Position numbers and translations under genes: made by a program
Shown here: in pieces, positions 52,162 to 59,967 of the stretch
Position numbering within the stretch: the first letter of the stretch is position 1
Layout of the letters: each line of letters opens with the position of its first letter
Notes under the pieces: generated by a model
Told to the model about the DNA's origin: nothing
The model's input: only the letters and a program-made list of their open reading frames with translations
Databases searched by the model: none
Source of the DNA: JALZAI01 sp038212215
Lineage (GTDB): Bacteria; Actinomycetota; Actinomycetes; Mycobacteriales; Jatrophihabitantaceae
Assembly: GCA_038212215.1 (NCBI GenBank)
Contig: JBBQUT010000011.1
Coordinates: 1 to 64,000, forward strand
Reading direction: 5' to 3'
Length of the DNA: 64,000 nt

Positions 52162-52749
52162 ATGGCTCACGCGCTTGTCGATACACGTCACCTCATGGAC
52201 CGCGCCAAGGTTGCGCGGCAGCGCGCAGTTTGGCTCGCCGCACTTCTGCTCGCGTTGACCGCCGGCATCCATGCGAGCGTGGTTTCCGAGCACCTGCACG
52301 AATGGTGGGCCGCCGGCGTATTTTTCCTCGTCGTCGCGGCCGGACAAGGAGTGCTCGCCGGTGCGCTTTTTCGCCGCCCGACGACAGTCGCCTTGCTTGC
52401 GGCGATCTGGTCAAGTGTCGCTCTCGTCGGTGTGTACGTGTGGAGCCGAACCGCTGGCATTCCCTTCGCCCCTGTCCACTCGAGCGGCGGACACGGATCC
52501 ATCGCGTCTCAGGCCGCCCATGCGGTCGGCGGCCACGGCAACGGGATTCCGATCTTTCCCGACGCACCGTCGGCGAGCAGCGTCGAACCGGTCGGCGGGC
52601 TGGATCTGACGGCGTTGCTGGCCGAACTGGCAGTCATTGCGATCCTCGTCTACCTACTTCCCGCGAGGTCGCAGCGTTGGACGTGTAACGCCATCCTGGC
52701 GTCAGGTTTGACGATGTGGGCACTGCACGCGGTTTCGGTGCTCCCCTGA
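52162..52749 (+). CDS. membrane protein with a His-rich loop, partner of the multicopper oxidase
   Basis: The 195-residue protein has about five hydrophobic segments (near residues 22-42, 48-68, 75-93, 145-163 and 172-190). The loop between the third and fourth holds VHSSGGHGSIASQAAHAVGGHG, and another short loop has SEHLHEW. I do not recognise a family. The 9-bp gap to the multicopper oxidase gene implies one operon, and the His clusters suggest copper handling. This is inference. Confidence 0.65.
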   Translation: MAHALVDTRHLMDRAKVARQRAVWLAALLLALTAGIHASVVSEHLHEWWAAGVFFLVVAAGQGVLAGALFRRPTTVALLAAIWSSVALVGVYVWSRTAGIPFAPVHSSGGHGSIASQAAHAVGGHGNGIPIFPDAPSASSVEPVGGLDLTALLAELAVIAILVYLLPARSQRWTCNAILASGLTMWALHAVSVLP

Positions 52750-52779
52750 TGCCGTAGGGCGCGCCCTGCCTGACCACGA

Positions 52780-53061
52780 CTAGAACGAGGTGGGTCCGCG
52801 ACGCGCGCGTGCCGCCCAGCACGAGGTGTGCCAATGCCGACGCCCGCTGGCATCGGTCGACGCGGAAGGCCACACGACAACGTGCGCTACGCCTGCGCGG
52901 ATCTCCTGCGCACACCCCGGACAGCGGTAGGGCTTCGTCGCCGCCGCGCCGCTGATCGAGCGCACGACGAAGATCGCCTCGCCCCACGACTCGCGCCGCT
53001 CGTGGCCGCCGAACACCGGTGGCGCCGACGGCTCAGCGGCGCGCCGGTTACGCCGCGCCAT
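52780..53061 (-). CDS. small conserved zinc-ribbon-like protein
   Basis: The 93-residue product has YRCPGCAQEIRAGVAHVV and RRHWHTSCWAAR, giving a CxxC...HxxxC type metal site, after a basic N-terminus (MARRNRRAAEP). This matches a small actinobacterial protein often annotated vaguely as ATP/GTP-binding and found near nucS. The function is unknown. Its ATG overlaps the TAA of the upstream dehydrogenase (TAATG), so translation is coupled. Confidence 0.8.
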   Translation of the reverse strand: MARRNRRAAEPSAPPVFGGHERRESWGEAIFVVRSISGAAATKPYRCPGCAQEIRAGVAHVVVWPSASTDASGRRHWHTSCWAARARRGPTSF

Positions 53062-54836
53062 TACGTGTAGTCGCGAAAGCCCTTGCCGGTCTTGCGACCG
53101 AGCCGTCCCGCCGTCACAAGGTGTTCCAGCAGCGGCGCCGGCGCGAATCCGGGCTCGCGAAATTCGAGATAAAGCACCCGCTCGATCGCTAGGGACACGT
53201 CGTTTCCGACGACGTCGAGCAACTCGAACGGGCCCATCGGATAACCGCACCCGACCTTCATCGCCGAATCGATGTCGTCGGCGCTGGCGTAATGCGCCTC
53301 CACCATCTTGATGGCGTCGTTGAGATAGGGGAATAGCAGCGCGTTCACGATGAAGCCCGCCCGGTCGGCGCACCGGACCGGATGCTTCCCGATTCGCCGG
53401 GCGACATCGACTGTGGTCGCTTCGACGTCGGCGGCGGTAGCAACCGTCGACACGACCTCGACCAGCTTCATGATCGAGGCGGGGTTGAAGAAATGCATCC
53501 CGATGACCTCGGACGCGCGCGTTGTCGCCGCCGCGCAATCGATCACCGGCAGCGACGACGTCGTCGTCGCCAGCACAGTTCCGGGTGCGCAGATGTCATC
53601 GAGATTGGAGAACAACGCCTGCTTGATCGCCAGGTCTTCGACCACTGCCTCCACGACGAGATGCACGTCGGCGAGATCGTCCAATGACGTCGTCGCGGTG
53701 ATACGCGTCAGAGCCGTGTCGCGGGCGTCGGCCGCCAGCTTGCCGCGCTGCACCGCCTTCTCCAAAGAGCGCTCGAGAGCCGCGCGGACCTTGGCCGCCT
53801 TCTCGGCGCTCCGCGCGACGAACAGGACGTCGTAGCCGGCTCGGGCGAAGACCTCGACGATTCCGGTGGCCATCGTCCCCGAGCCCACCACTCCGACCCG
53901 GGATACGTCGCGATGCCCGACGAGTTCGGCGCCGCCGCCAGGAGTCTGCGCGTCGGCGACTACCTTGGGCGAGCCCGGCGCATCGTAGGTGTAGAAGCCG
54001 CGGCCGCTCTTACGACCCAACAGTCCGGCGGTCACCATTTGCCTGAACAACGGCTGCGGTGCGTGCAGTCGATCACGGCTCTGCCGATACATCGTGTCGA
54101 GAATCTCGTAGGCGGTGTCGAGGCCGATCAGGTCGCACAGCGCGAGCGGGCCCATCGGCAGCCCACAGCCGAGCGTCATCGCCGCGTCGATGTCCTCACG
54201 GCTGGCGTAGCGGGACTCGTATAGAGCGACCGCATGATTGAGGTAGCCGAACAGCAGCGCATTGGCGATGAAGCCCGCGCGATCGCCCACTGTCACATCG
54301 ATCTTGCCGAGTTTCTGCGCGAACGCCTCGACGTCGCTGACGACGTCCGGCTCGGTGACGACGCTGCGGATGACCTCGACGAGCTTCATCACCGGCGCCG
54401 GGTTGAAGAAGTGCAGCCCGACGACCTTTCCGGGGCGAGATGTGGAGACTGCAATCTCGGTGACCGACAGCGACGAGGTGTTGGTGGCGAGGATCGCGTC
54501 GGGCTTGCAGATCTCGTCTAGCTTGCCGAAGATCGTCCGCTTGAGGTCGAGTTGTTCGGGCACCGCCTCGATCACGAGATCGGCATCGGCGAGCGTGGAA
54601 AGGTCAGTGGTGTAGGAAATGCGCGCGAGAAGTTCCCGGTGCGAGTCCTCAGTGAGCTTGCCCCGGGTCACCGCACGCGCGGTTGAACTCTCGACATGCT
54701 CGCGGCCGCTGCTCAGGCTGGCATCGTCCATCTCGACGGCGATGACGGCCAAGCCGTTACGAGCAAAGACCTCGGCGATTCCGGCCCCCATCGTGCCAAG
54801 CCCGATCACGCCAACTTTTTGGAACTCACGAGACAT
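53061..54836 (-). CDS. tandem-fused 3-hydroxybutyryl-CoA dehydrogenase
   Basis: The 591-residue protein is two complete 3-hydroxyacyl-CoA dehydrogenases in one chain. Each half has a GxGxxG NAD motif (VGVIGLGTMGAGIAEVFA near residue 8; VGVVGSGTMATGIVEVFA near 312), a GLHFFNPAPVMKLVEV/GMHFFNPASIMKLVEV His block and a DRAGFIANALLF/DRAGFIVNALLF block. Both halves look active. It would reduce acetoacetyl-CoA or oxidise 3-hydroxybutyryl-CoA, linking the thiolase to crotonyl-CoA. ATG 54836 has AGGAGG about 10 bases upstream. Confidence 0.93.
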   Translation of the reverse strand: MSREFQKVGVIGLGTMGAGIAEVFARNGLAVIAVEMDDASLSSGREHVESSTARAVTRGKLTEDSHRELLARISYTTDLSTLADADLVIEAVPEQLDLKRTIFGKLDEICKPDAILATNTSSLSVTEIAVSTSRPGKVVGLHFFNPAPVMKLVEVIRSVVTEPDVVSDVEAFAQKLGKIDVTVGDRAGFIANALLFGYLNHAVALYESRYASREDIDAAMTLGCGLPMGPLALCDLIGLDTAYEILDTMYRQSRDRLHAPQPLFRQMVTAGLLGRKSGRGFYTYDAPGSPKVVADAQTPGGGAELVGHRDVSRVGVVGSGTMATGIVEVFARAGYDVLFVARSAEKAAKVRAALERSLEKAVQRGKLAADARDTALTRITATTSLDDLADVHLVVEAVVEDLAIKQALFSNLDDICAPGTVLATTTSSLPVIDCAAATTRASEVIGMHFFNPASIMKLVEVVSTVATAADVEATTVDVARRIGKHPVRCADRAGFIVNALLFPYLNDAIKMVEAHYASADDIDSAMKVGCGYPMGPFELLDVVGNDVSLAIERVLYLEFREPGFAPAPLLEHLVTAGRLGRKTGKGFRDYT

Positions 54837-54893
54837 CAGGCCGTCCTCCTGGACAATTGCGCGCGAATACGTGCCGACCGTACTCGACTAGGT

Positions 54894-55094
54894 TCAGAAA
54901 AGCCGTTGTGTCGGGTCGTCGACGCCGCGCAACGCGTCGTAGTCAAGCATCAGGCAGGTGATGCCGCGATCCTCGGCGAGCACCCGAGCCTCCGGCTTGA
55001 TCTCCCGCGCCGCGAACACGCCGCGCACCGGAGCGAGCAGCGGATCGCGGTTGAGCAGTTCCAAATAGCGAGTGAGCTGTTCGACGCCGTCGAT
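54894..55094 (-). pseudogene. duplicated 3' end of nucS (66 codons)
   Basis: From IDGVEQL to the C-terminal RLF and stop, this frame matches the last 66 residues of the intact NucS encoded 0.75 kb upstream at 53 of 66 positions by my count. Upstream of 55094 the similarity stops; the open frame continues only to an ATG-like start at 55145 with unrelated sequence. The copy lacks the N-terminal domain and the Asp and ExK residues of the nuclease site but keeps the C-terminal RLF tail thought to bind the sliding clamp. It may be dead, or may make a small clamp-binding peptide. Confidence 0.8.
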
Positions 55095-55116
55095 GGCTAC
55101 GGACCTCGCAGCTTCG

Positions 55117-55431
55117 TCACGACGAGTCAGGAAGGCGCCGCACAACCTCTGTCAAAGTCGCCGCGATGTTGTCAAAGCGGCCGTCGATGTTGTCAAAGCG
55201 GCCGTCGATGTCGTCAAAGCGGCGGTCGATGGTCTCGAACCGGCGGTCGATGGTCTCGAAGCGGCCGTCCATGGTCTCGAAGCGGCGAGAGTGCTCCTGC
55301 TGGGTTGACCTGATGTCACTGATGCGCTCGTAGATCGAGTTGGTGTCGTTCTCGAGCCGAGACACGCGGAGCTCGATCTCGGGATCGCTGGCCATCTGGC
55401 CACCGTAGGCCGCCCGCAGCGGATGCGCCAT
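55117..55431 (-). CDS. small coiled-coil protein with heptad repeats
   Basis: The 104-residue product has a short N-terminus, then ELRVSRLENDTNSIYERISDIRSTQQEHSRRFE and five to six copies of a seven-residue unit (RFETIDR, RFDDIDG, RFDNIDG) ending TLTEVVRRLPDSS. Such heptads form parallel coiled coils. ATG 55431 has GAGGTG about 5 bases upstream; ATG 55395 is the alternative. It lies between the intact nucS and the duplicated nucS tail, overlapping the frame of the latter. No function can be assigned. Confidence 0.6.
   Translation of the reverse strand: MAHPLRAAYGGQMASDPEIELRVSRLENDTNSIYERISDIRSTQQEHSRRFETMDGRFETIDRRFETIDRRFDDIDGRFDNIDGRFDNIAATLTEVVRRLPDSS
55168..55290. repeat. 21-bp tandem repeat in the coiled-coil gene
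   Basis: Units start at 55168, 55189, 55210, 55231, 55252 and 55273 (the last partial). The first two are identical; later ones drift, for example GTCAAAGCGGCC to CTCGAAGCGGCC. A period of 21 equals one heptad per unit. Confidence 0.9.
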
Positions 55432-55643
55432 AAGCACCTCGTGGCTGTGGATACCGGCCGGCTCTGATGATGGATCATCCCGGCGCGGCGACCGACTCCG
55501 CAGGTCGAGAGGTGACGCGCTCGTGATCATGCCCGAACGATCGCTCGAACAGGCCGCAGCCGACTACGACCAGGCTGGGGGTACGTTCATCGGGGATCCG
55601 CTCCCAAGCAGGTCGTGACGAATTGGCAGACGCTGCTGATGAT

Positions 55644-56303
55644 CTAGAAGAGGCGGTTCTCCACATCGTCGATCCCACGGAGCGCGTCATAGTCGAGGAC
55701 GACGCAGCGGATGCCCCGATCCTCCGCGAGGGTTCGAGCTTGCGGCTTGATCTCCTGGGCCGCGAAAACTCCCTGGACCGGCGCAAGCAAAGGATCGCGG
55801 TTCAGTAATGACAAATATCTGGAAAGTTGTTCTACTCCGTCAATCTCACCTCGGCGCTTGATCTCGACCGCTACGGCCAGCCCGTTCGGGTCGCGCGCCA
55901 TCAGGTCCACCGGTCCGATCGGGGTCGGGTACTCGCGCCGCACCAGCCGGAATCCGTCGCCCAGCGTCACGATCTGCTCGGCCAGCAGCTTCTGCAGGTG
56001 CGCCTCGACGCCGTCCTTCACCAATCCCGGATCGACGCCGAGATCGTGCGCGCTGTCGTGCCGGACCGACTCGATCGTGATCAGCAGTTGCTCGCCCACC
56101 TTGTTGGTGACCGTCCAGACGCCCTCGGACTCGACCAACGAACACGGCGGGCTCATCCAGTTCAGCGGCTTGTAGGAACCGCCGTCGGAGTGCACCAGCA
56201 CCGAGCCGTCGGCCTTGACCAGCAGCAGCCGGGTGGCGAGCGGGAGGTGCGCTGTCAGCCGGCCGACGTAGTCGACGCTGCACCGGGCTATGACGACGCG
56301 CAC
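55644..56303 (-). CDS. nucS: mismatch-specific endonuclease NucS/EndoMS
   Basis: NucS cuts both strands at mismatches and replaces MutS/MutL repair in most actinobacteria. The 219-residue protein has an N-terminal DNA-binding domain (RVVIARCSVDYVGRLTAHLP, NWMSPPC) and a RecB-like nuclease domain. Active-site residues are in PVDLMARD (Asp), VAVEIKRR (Glu-x-Lys) and VEQLSRY (Gln). The C-terminal ENRLF is a likely beta-clamp motif. GTG 56303 has a TAATCT box 7 bases upstream, suggesting a leaderless mRNA. Confidence 0.95.
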   Translation of the reverse strand: MRVVIARCSVDYVGRLTAHLPLATRLLLVKADGSVLVHSDGGSYKPLNWMSPPCSLVESEGVWTVTNKVGEQLLITIESVRHDSAHDLGVDPGLVKDGVEAHLQKLLAEQIVTLGDGFRLVRREYPTPIGPVDLMARDPNGLAVAVEIKRRGEIDGVEQLSRYLSLLNRDPLLAPVQGVFAAQEIKPQARTLAEDRGIRCVVLDYDALRGIDDVENRLF

Positions 56304-56310
56304 GCACCGC

Positions 56311-56316
56311 AGATTA
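56311..56316 (-). promoter_or_regulatory. -10 element of nucS (leaderless)
   Basis: TAATCT on the minus strand ends 7 bases before the GTG start of nucS; no Shine-Dalgarno is present. Confidence 0.5.
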
Positions 56317-56389
56317 CCGCCGCGCGGTTGCCGCGCCTCACAGCTGGGTACTTAGCCTGGGAAGCAGCTATCTAGGAAGGTCGATATTC

Positions 56390-57220
56390 ATGACTGATCA
56401 GTCAATTGTCACTCTCAACAGCGGTGCCCGGATGCCGCAACTCGGCTTCGGTGTCTTCCAGATTCCGTTGGACGAGACGCGCGACGCGGTCGCGGCCGCT
56501 TTCGAGGCCGGCTACCGCTCCATCGACACCGCGGCAATGTACGGCAACGAGGAGGGTGTGGCGCAGGCGATCCGCGATGCCGGGCTTCCCCGTGAGGACA
56601 TCTTCGTCACCACCAAGCTCAACAACAACGCGCACGGCTACGACGAAGCGCTGGCCGCGTTCGAACAGAGCCGTAAGAAGCTGGGCCTGGACTATCTCGA
56701 TCTCTATCTGATCCACTGGCCGTTGCCGGCGAAGGACCGCTACGTCGACACCTGGAAGGCGCTCGTCAAGCTGCAGCAGGACGGCGTGATCCGCTCGATC
56801 GGCGTCTCGAACTTCCAGCCCGCGCATCTCGAGCGGATCATCGACGAGACCGGGGTAACGCCGGCTGTCGACCAAGTTGAGTGCCACCCATACCTGACCC
56901 AGCAGCCGGTGCGTGAATTCAACGATAAGCACACCATCGCGACAGAGGCGTGGTCGCCAATCGCGCAGGGCGGCGTCCTGCTGAAGGACCCGGTCATCAC
57001 CTCGCTGGCCGACAAGTACGGCAAGTCGCCAGCCCAGGTTGTGATTCGCTGGCACCTCGACATCGGCAACGTGGTGATCCCCAAGTCCGTGACCCCGCAG
57101 CGGATCCGCGACAACATCGACGTGTTCGACTTCGAGCTGGACGCCGACGACGTCGAGGCTGTCGGCGAGCTGAACAAGGACGAGCGAACCGGGCCCGACC
57201 CGGATCACTTCAACCCCTGA
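56390..57220 (+). CDS. aldo/keto reductase (AKR5-like, 2,5-diketo-gluconate reductase type)
   Basis: The 276-residue TIM-barrel enzyme has the catalytic tetrad: Asp in RSIDTAAMYGNE, Tyr in AMYGNE, Lys in FVTTKLNN and His in LIHWPLP. GVSNFQPAHLERI and IPKSVTPQRIRDNIDVF bind NADPH. The substrate is not known; such enzymes reduce small carbonyls, including methylglyoxal and diketogluconate. ATG 56390 has AGGAAGG about 9 bases upstream. It is divergent from nucS. Confidence 0.92.
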   Translation: MTDQSIVTLNSGARMPQLGFGVFQIPLDETRDAVAAAFEAGYRSIDTAAMYGNEEGVAQAIRDAGLPREDIFVTTKLNNNAHGYDEALAAFEQSRKKLGLDYLDLYLIHWPLPAKDRYVDTWKALVKLQQDGVIRSIGVSNFQPAHLERIIDETGVTPAVDQVECHPYLTQQPVREFNDKHTIATEAWSPIAQGGVLLKDPVITSLADKYGKSPAQVVIRWHLDIGNVVIPKSVTPQRIRDNIDVFDFELDADDVEAVGELNKDERTGPDPDHFNP

Positions 57221-57354
57221 TCGTTTCGGTCGCCGACCGGATTGGCGGCCGGACACAGAGCTGACCAGCGTGCGGGAGCGCGGTGTTTGTGCTGCTACGT
57301 GCGCGCGGTTATTGGACGAATATCAGCGCGACGCCGCGCAGCGCCACACCCGCG

Positions 57355-59340
57355 TCACATGCGGGCTTGTTCGATCGCGTCCACGATCTGGGCGAGCACC
57401 GCACTGATCTCGAAATCCTTCGGCGTAAACACCCGTGCGACGCCGTTTGCCAGCAACCAGGACGCGTCCGCCGGCGGGATGATGCCCCCGACCACGACCG
57501 GGACATCCTCGAGCCCGCCGGCACGCAAGCCCGCGACGACGTCGGGGACGACGGACAGGTGCGAGCCGGAAAGCACTGAGAGTCCTACGACGTCGACATC
57601 CTCCTCGATCGCTGCGGCCACGATCTGGGCCGGGGTGAGCCGGATTCCGGAGTAGACGACCTCGAAACCGGCGTCGCGGGCGCGGACGGCAATCTGCTCG
57701 GCGCCGTTGGAATGCCCGTCCAGGCCGGGCTTGCCAACGAGGAATTTCAGCGGTCGGCCGAGTTCGGCCCCAAGCGTGCGCACCCGGGACTGCACGCCGC
57801 CCAGCGACCCCTCGTGGCCACCGCCGCTTGCTCCGGCGACGCCTGTCGGCGGTCGGTACTCACCGAATACCTCGCGCAGGACGCCGGCCCACTCGCCCAT
57901 CGTCACGCCGGCCTTAGCGCACGCCAACGACGCGGGCATCAGGTTCTCGTCAGTTTTCGCGGCATCGCGCAGCGAGACAAGCGCCTGCTCTACCTGATCA
58001 GGCTCGCGCGCTGCCCGCCAGGTGCGGATCGCAGCCTTCGCCGACTCCTCGACGGCTGGATCGACGGTGAGAATGCCTCCGTCGGCGCCACCCACAAGCG
58101 GGTTCGGCTCGGTCTCGGTGTATTTATTGACGCCGACCACGACGTCCTCGCCAGACTCGATGCGGCGCAGCCGCAGCGCCAGCGAGGACACGAGTGCGGA
58201 TTTCAGATAGCCCGTCTCCACGGCCGCGACCGCGCCCCCCATGTCGAGGATTCGGTCGATCTCGGCGCGGGCACCGTACTTGATCGCCGCGACCTTCGCC
58301 TCAACTACCGCCGAGCCTTCGAACAGGTCGTCGTACTCGAGCAGGTCGGACTCGTCGGCCAGCACCTGCTGCATCCGCAGCGACCACTGCTGGTCCCAGG
58401 CTCGCGGCAGGCCCAGCGCCTCGTTCCAGGCCGGCAGTTGGACGGCACGCGCCCGCGCGTCCCGCGACAGGGTGACGGCGAGCATCTCGAGCAGGATCCG
58501 GTAGACGTTGTTCTCCGGCTGCGCCTCGGTCAGTCCGAGCGAGTTGACCTGTACGCCGTAGCGGAAGCGCCGATCCTTGGCGTCCGAGACTCCGTAACGC
58601 TCGAGGGTGATCTCGTCCCACAGCGCCCCGAACGCGCGCAGCTTGCACATCTCCTCGACGAAGCGGACGCCAGCGTTGACGAAAAACGAGATGCGGGCGA
58701 CGACGTCGCCGAACTTGTCCTCGGGCACCTGACCGGACGCGCGCACCGAGTCGAGCACCGCGATCGCCGTGCACAGCGCGAATGCGACCTCTTGGACGGG
58801 CGTCGCACCGGCCTCCTGCAGGTGATAGCTGCACACGTTGATCGGATTCCAGCGGGGCACGTTGGCCACCGTGTAGGCGATCATGTCGGTGATCAGCCGC
58901 ATCGACGGGCCGGGCGGAAACACGTACGTCCCCCGCGAGAGGTACTCCTTGATGATGTCGTTCTGGGTCGTGCCGGACAGCTTCGCGAAGTCGGCGTGGT
59001 GCTCCTCGGCAACGCTGAGATAGAGCGCCAGCAGGTACATCGCTGGCGCGTTGATCGTCATCGAGGTGTTCATCTGCTCCATCGGGATGCCGTCAAACAG
59101 CGCCCGGACGTCACCGATATGCGAGACGGGTACCCCGACCTTGCCGACTTCTCCGCGCGCGAGTTCGGCATCGGGGTCGTAACCGGTCTGGGTGGGCAGG
59201 TCGAAGGCGACCGAGAGCCCCGTCTGGCCTTTGCCGAGATTGCGGCGGTACAGGGCATTGGACTCGGCCGGCGAGGAGTGCCCGGCGTAGGTCCGCATCA
59301 GCCACGGCTTGTCGCGGGCGTCGTTCGTCGGGAATGGCAC
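57355..59340 (-). CDS. ecm: ethylmalonyl-CoA mutase
   Basis: Ecm converts ethylmalonyl-CoA to methylsuccinyl-CoA with adenosylcobalamin. The 661-residue protein fuses the catalytic barrel (RTYAGHSSPAESNALYRRNLGKGQTGLSVAFDLPTQTGYD; CSYHLQEAGATP) to a C-terminal B12 domain with the DxHxxG ligand motif (VGKPGLDGHSNGAEQIA) and VGGIIPPAD. The Arg in KEYLSRGTYVFPP is the carboxylate-binding residue. The sequence resembles Rhodobacter/Methylobacterium Ecm (MeaA) more than methylmalonyl-CoA mutase. GTG 59340 is preferred because GGAGG lies 5 bases upstream; GTG 59346 is also in frame. Confidence 0.93.
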   Translation of the reverse strand: MPFPTNDARDKPWLMRTYAGHSSPAESNALYRRNLGKGQTGLSVAFDLPTQTGYDPDAELARGEVGKVGVPVSHIGDVRALFDGIPMEQMNTSMTINAPAMYLLALYLSVAEEHHADFAKLSGTTQNDIIKEYLSRGTYVFPPGPSMRLITDMIAYTVANVPRWNPINVCSYHLQEAGATPVQEVAFALCTAIAVLDSVRASGQVPEDKFGDVVARISFFVNAGVRFVEEMCKLRAFGALWDEITLERYGVSDAKDRRFRYGVQVNSLGLTEAQPENNVYRILLEMLAVTLSRDARARAVQLPAWNEALGLPRAWDQQWSLRMQQVLADESDLLEYDDLFEGSAVVEAKVAAIKYGARAEIDRILDMGGAVAAVETGYLKSALVSSLALRLRRIESGEDVVVGVNKYTETEPNPLVGGADGGILTVDPAVEESAKAAIRTWRAAREPDQVEQALVSLRDAAKTDENLMPASLACAKAGVTMGEWAGVLREVFGEYRPPTGVAGASGGGHEGSLGGVQSRVRTLGAELGRPLKFLVGKPGLDGHSNGAEQIAVRARDAGFEVVYSGIRLTPAQIVAAAIEEDVDVVGLSVLSGSHLSVVPDVVAGLRAGGLEDVPVVVGGIIPPADASWLLANGVARVFTPKDFEISAVLAQIVDAIEQARM

Positions 59341-59430
59341 GGGCACCTCCAGCCTGAGTGTATTTCAGGACGGCGCGCCTGGCGCCCCGGTCTGTGGCCG
59401 ACCTCGCACACACTCTGCCAGGCTGTGCGC

Positions 59431-59913
59431 GTGGCGGACCGCGAAACCCTGACCTGGCCGATGTTCGGGTTGGCCAGCCGCGACCTCGCCCAGCAGATCG
59501 CCGACGACGGTTTCCGGCCGGACCTCATCCTTTCGATCGCGCGAGGCGGGCTGTTCGTCGCCGGCGCCCTCGGCTACGCGCTGGACGTGAAGAACCTGCA
59601 TGTGATCAACGTCGAGTTCTATACCGGGGTCGATGAGCGCCTGGAAATGCCAGTGGTGCTGCCGCCGGTGCCCGACCCGGTGGACATCTCCGGCGCCCGG
59701 GTGCTCGTCGCCGACGACGTGGCCGACACTGGCGCGACGCTGCACCTGGTCAAACAGTTTTGTATCGAACACGTCGCTGAGGTGCGCTGCGCGGTGATTT
59801 ACGAAAAACCCCGCTCCACCGTCCGGTGTGAGTATGTCTGGCGGCAAACGGAACGCTGGATCGACTTCCCGTGGTCGCTCGAGGCGCCAGTGGTGGGACG
59901 TGCGAAACGTTAG
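59431..59913 (+). CDS. purine-type phosphoribosyltransferase
   Basis: The 160-residue protein has the PRPP-binding loop VLVADDVADTGATL and an N-terminal LILSIARGGLFVAGALGYALDV, as in xanthine/guanine phosphoribosyltransferases. The C-terminal WRQTERWIDFPWS is typical of small actinobacterial PRTases with an unclear base preference. GTG 59431 gives family length; the longer open frame is antisense to ecm. It lies divergently from ecm. Confidence 0.88.
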   Translation: MADRETLTWPMFGLASRDLAQQIADDGFRPDLILSIARGGLFVAGALGYALDVKNLHVINVEFYTGVDERLEMPVVLPPVPDPVDISGARVLVADDVADTGATLHLVKQFCIEHVAEVRCAVIYEKPRSTVRCEYVWRQTERWIDFPWSLEAPVVGRAKR

Positions 59914-59932
59914 GTCTGAGCGTCCCATTGCG

Positions 59933-59961
59933 TTGGCCGTAACGGACGATGCGCCTACGCT
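59933..59961 (+). promoter_or_regulatory. promoter of the pcs-like gene
   Basis: TTGGCC (59933-59938), a 17-base spacer and TACGCT (59956-59961) precede ATG 59968 by 6 bases, which would make the transcript leaderless. Confidence 0.5.
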
Positions 59962-59967
59962 GGAGCG

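Noticed and set aside
55168..55290. Possible CRISPR-like array
   Set aside because: The repeats are direct head-to-tail 21-bp units without spacers, encode heptads in frame, and no cas genes are present.
55530..55619. Short plus-strand frame between the coiled-coil gene and nucS
   Set aside because: It has no ribosome site, no recognisable family and is under 30 codons.
57712..59430. Long plus-strand open frame before the phosphoribosyltransferase
   Set aside because: It is antisense to ecm; family sequence begins at GTG 59431.
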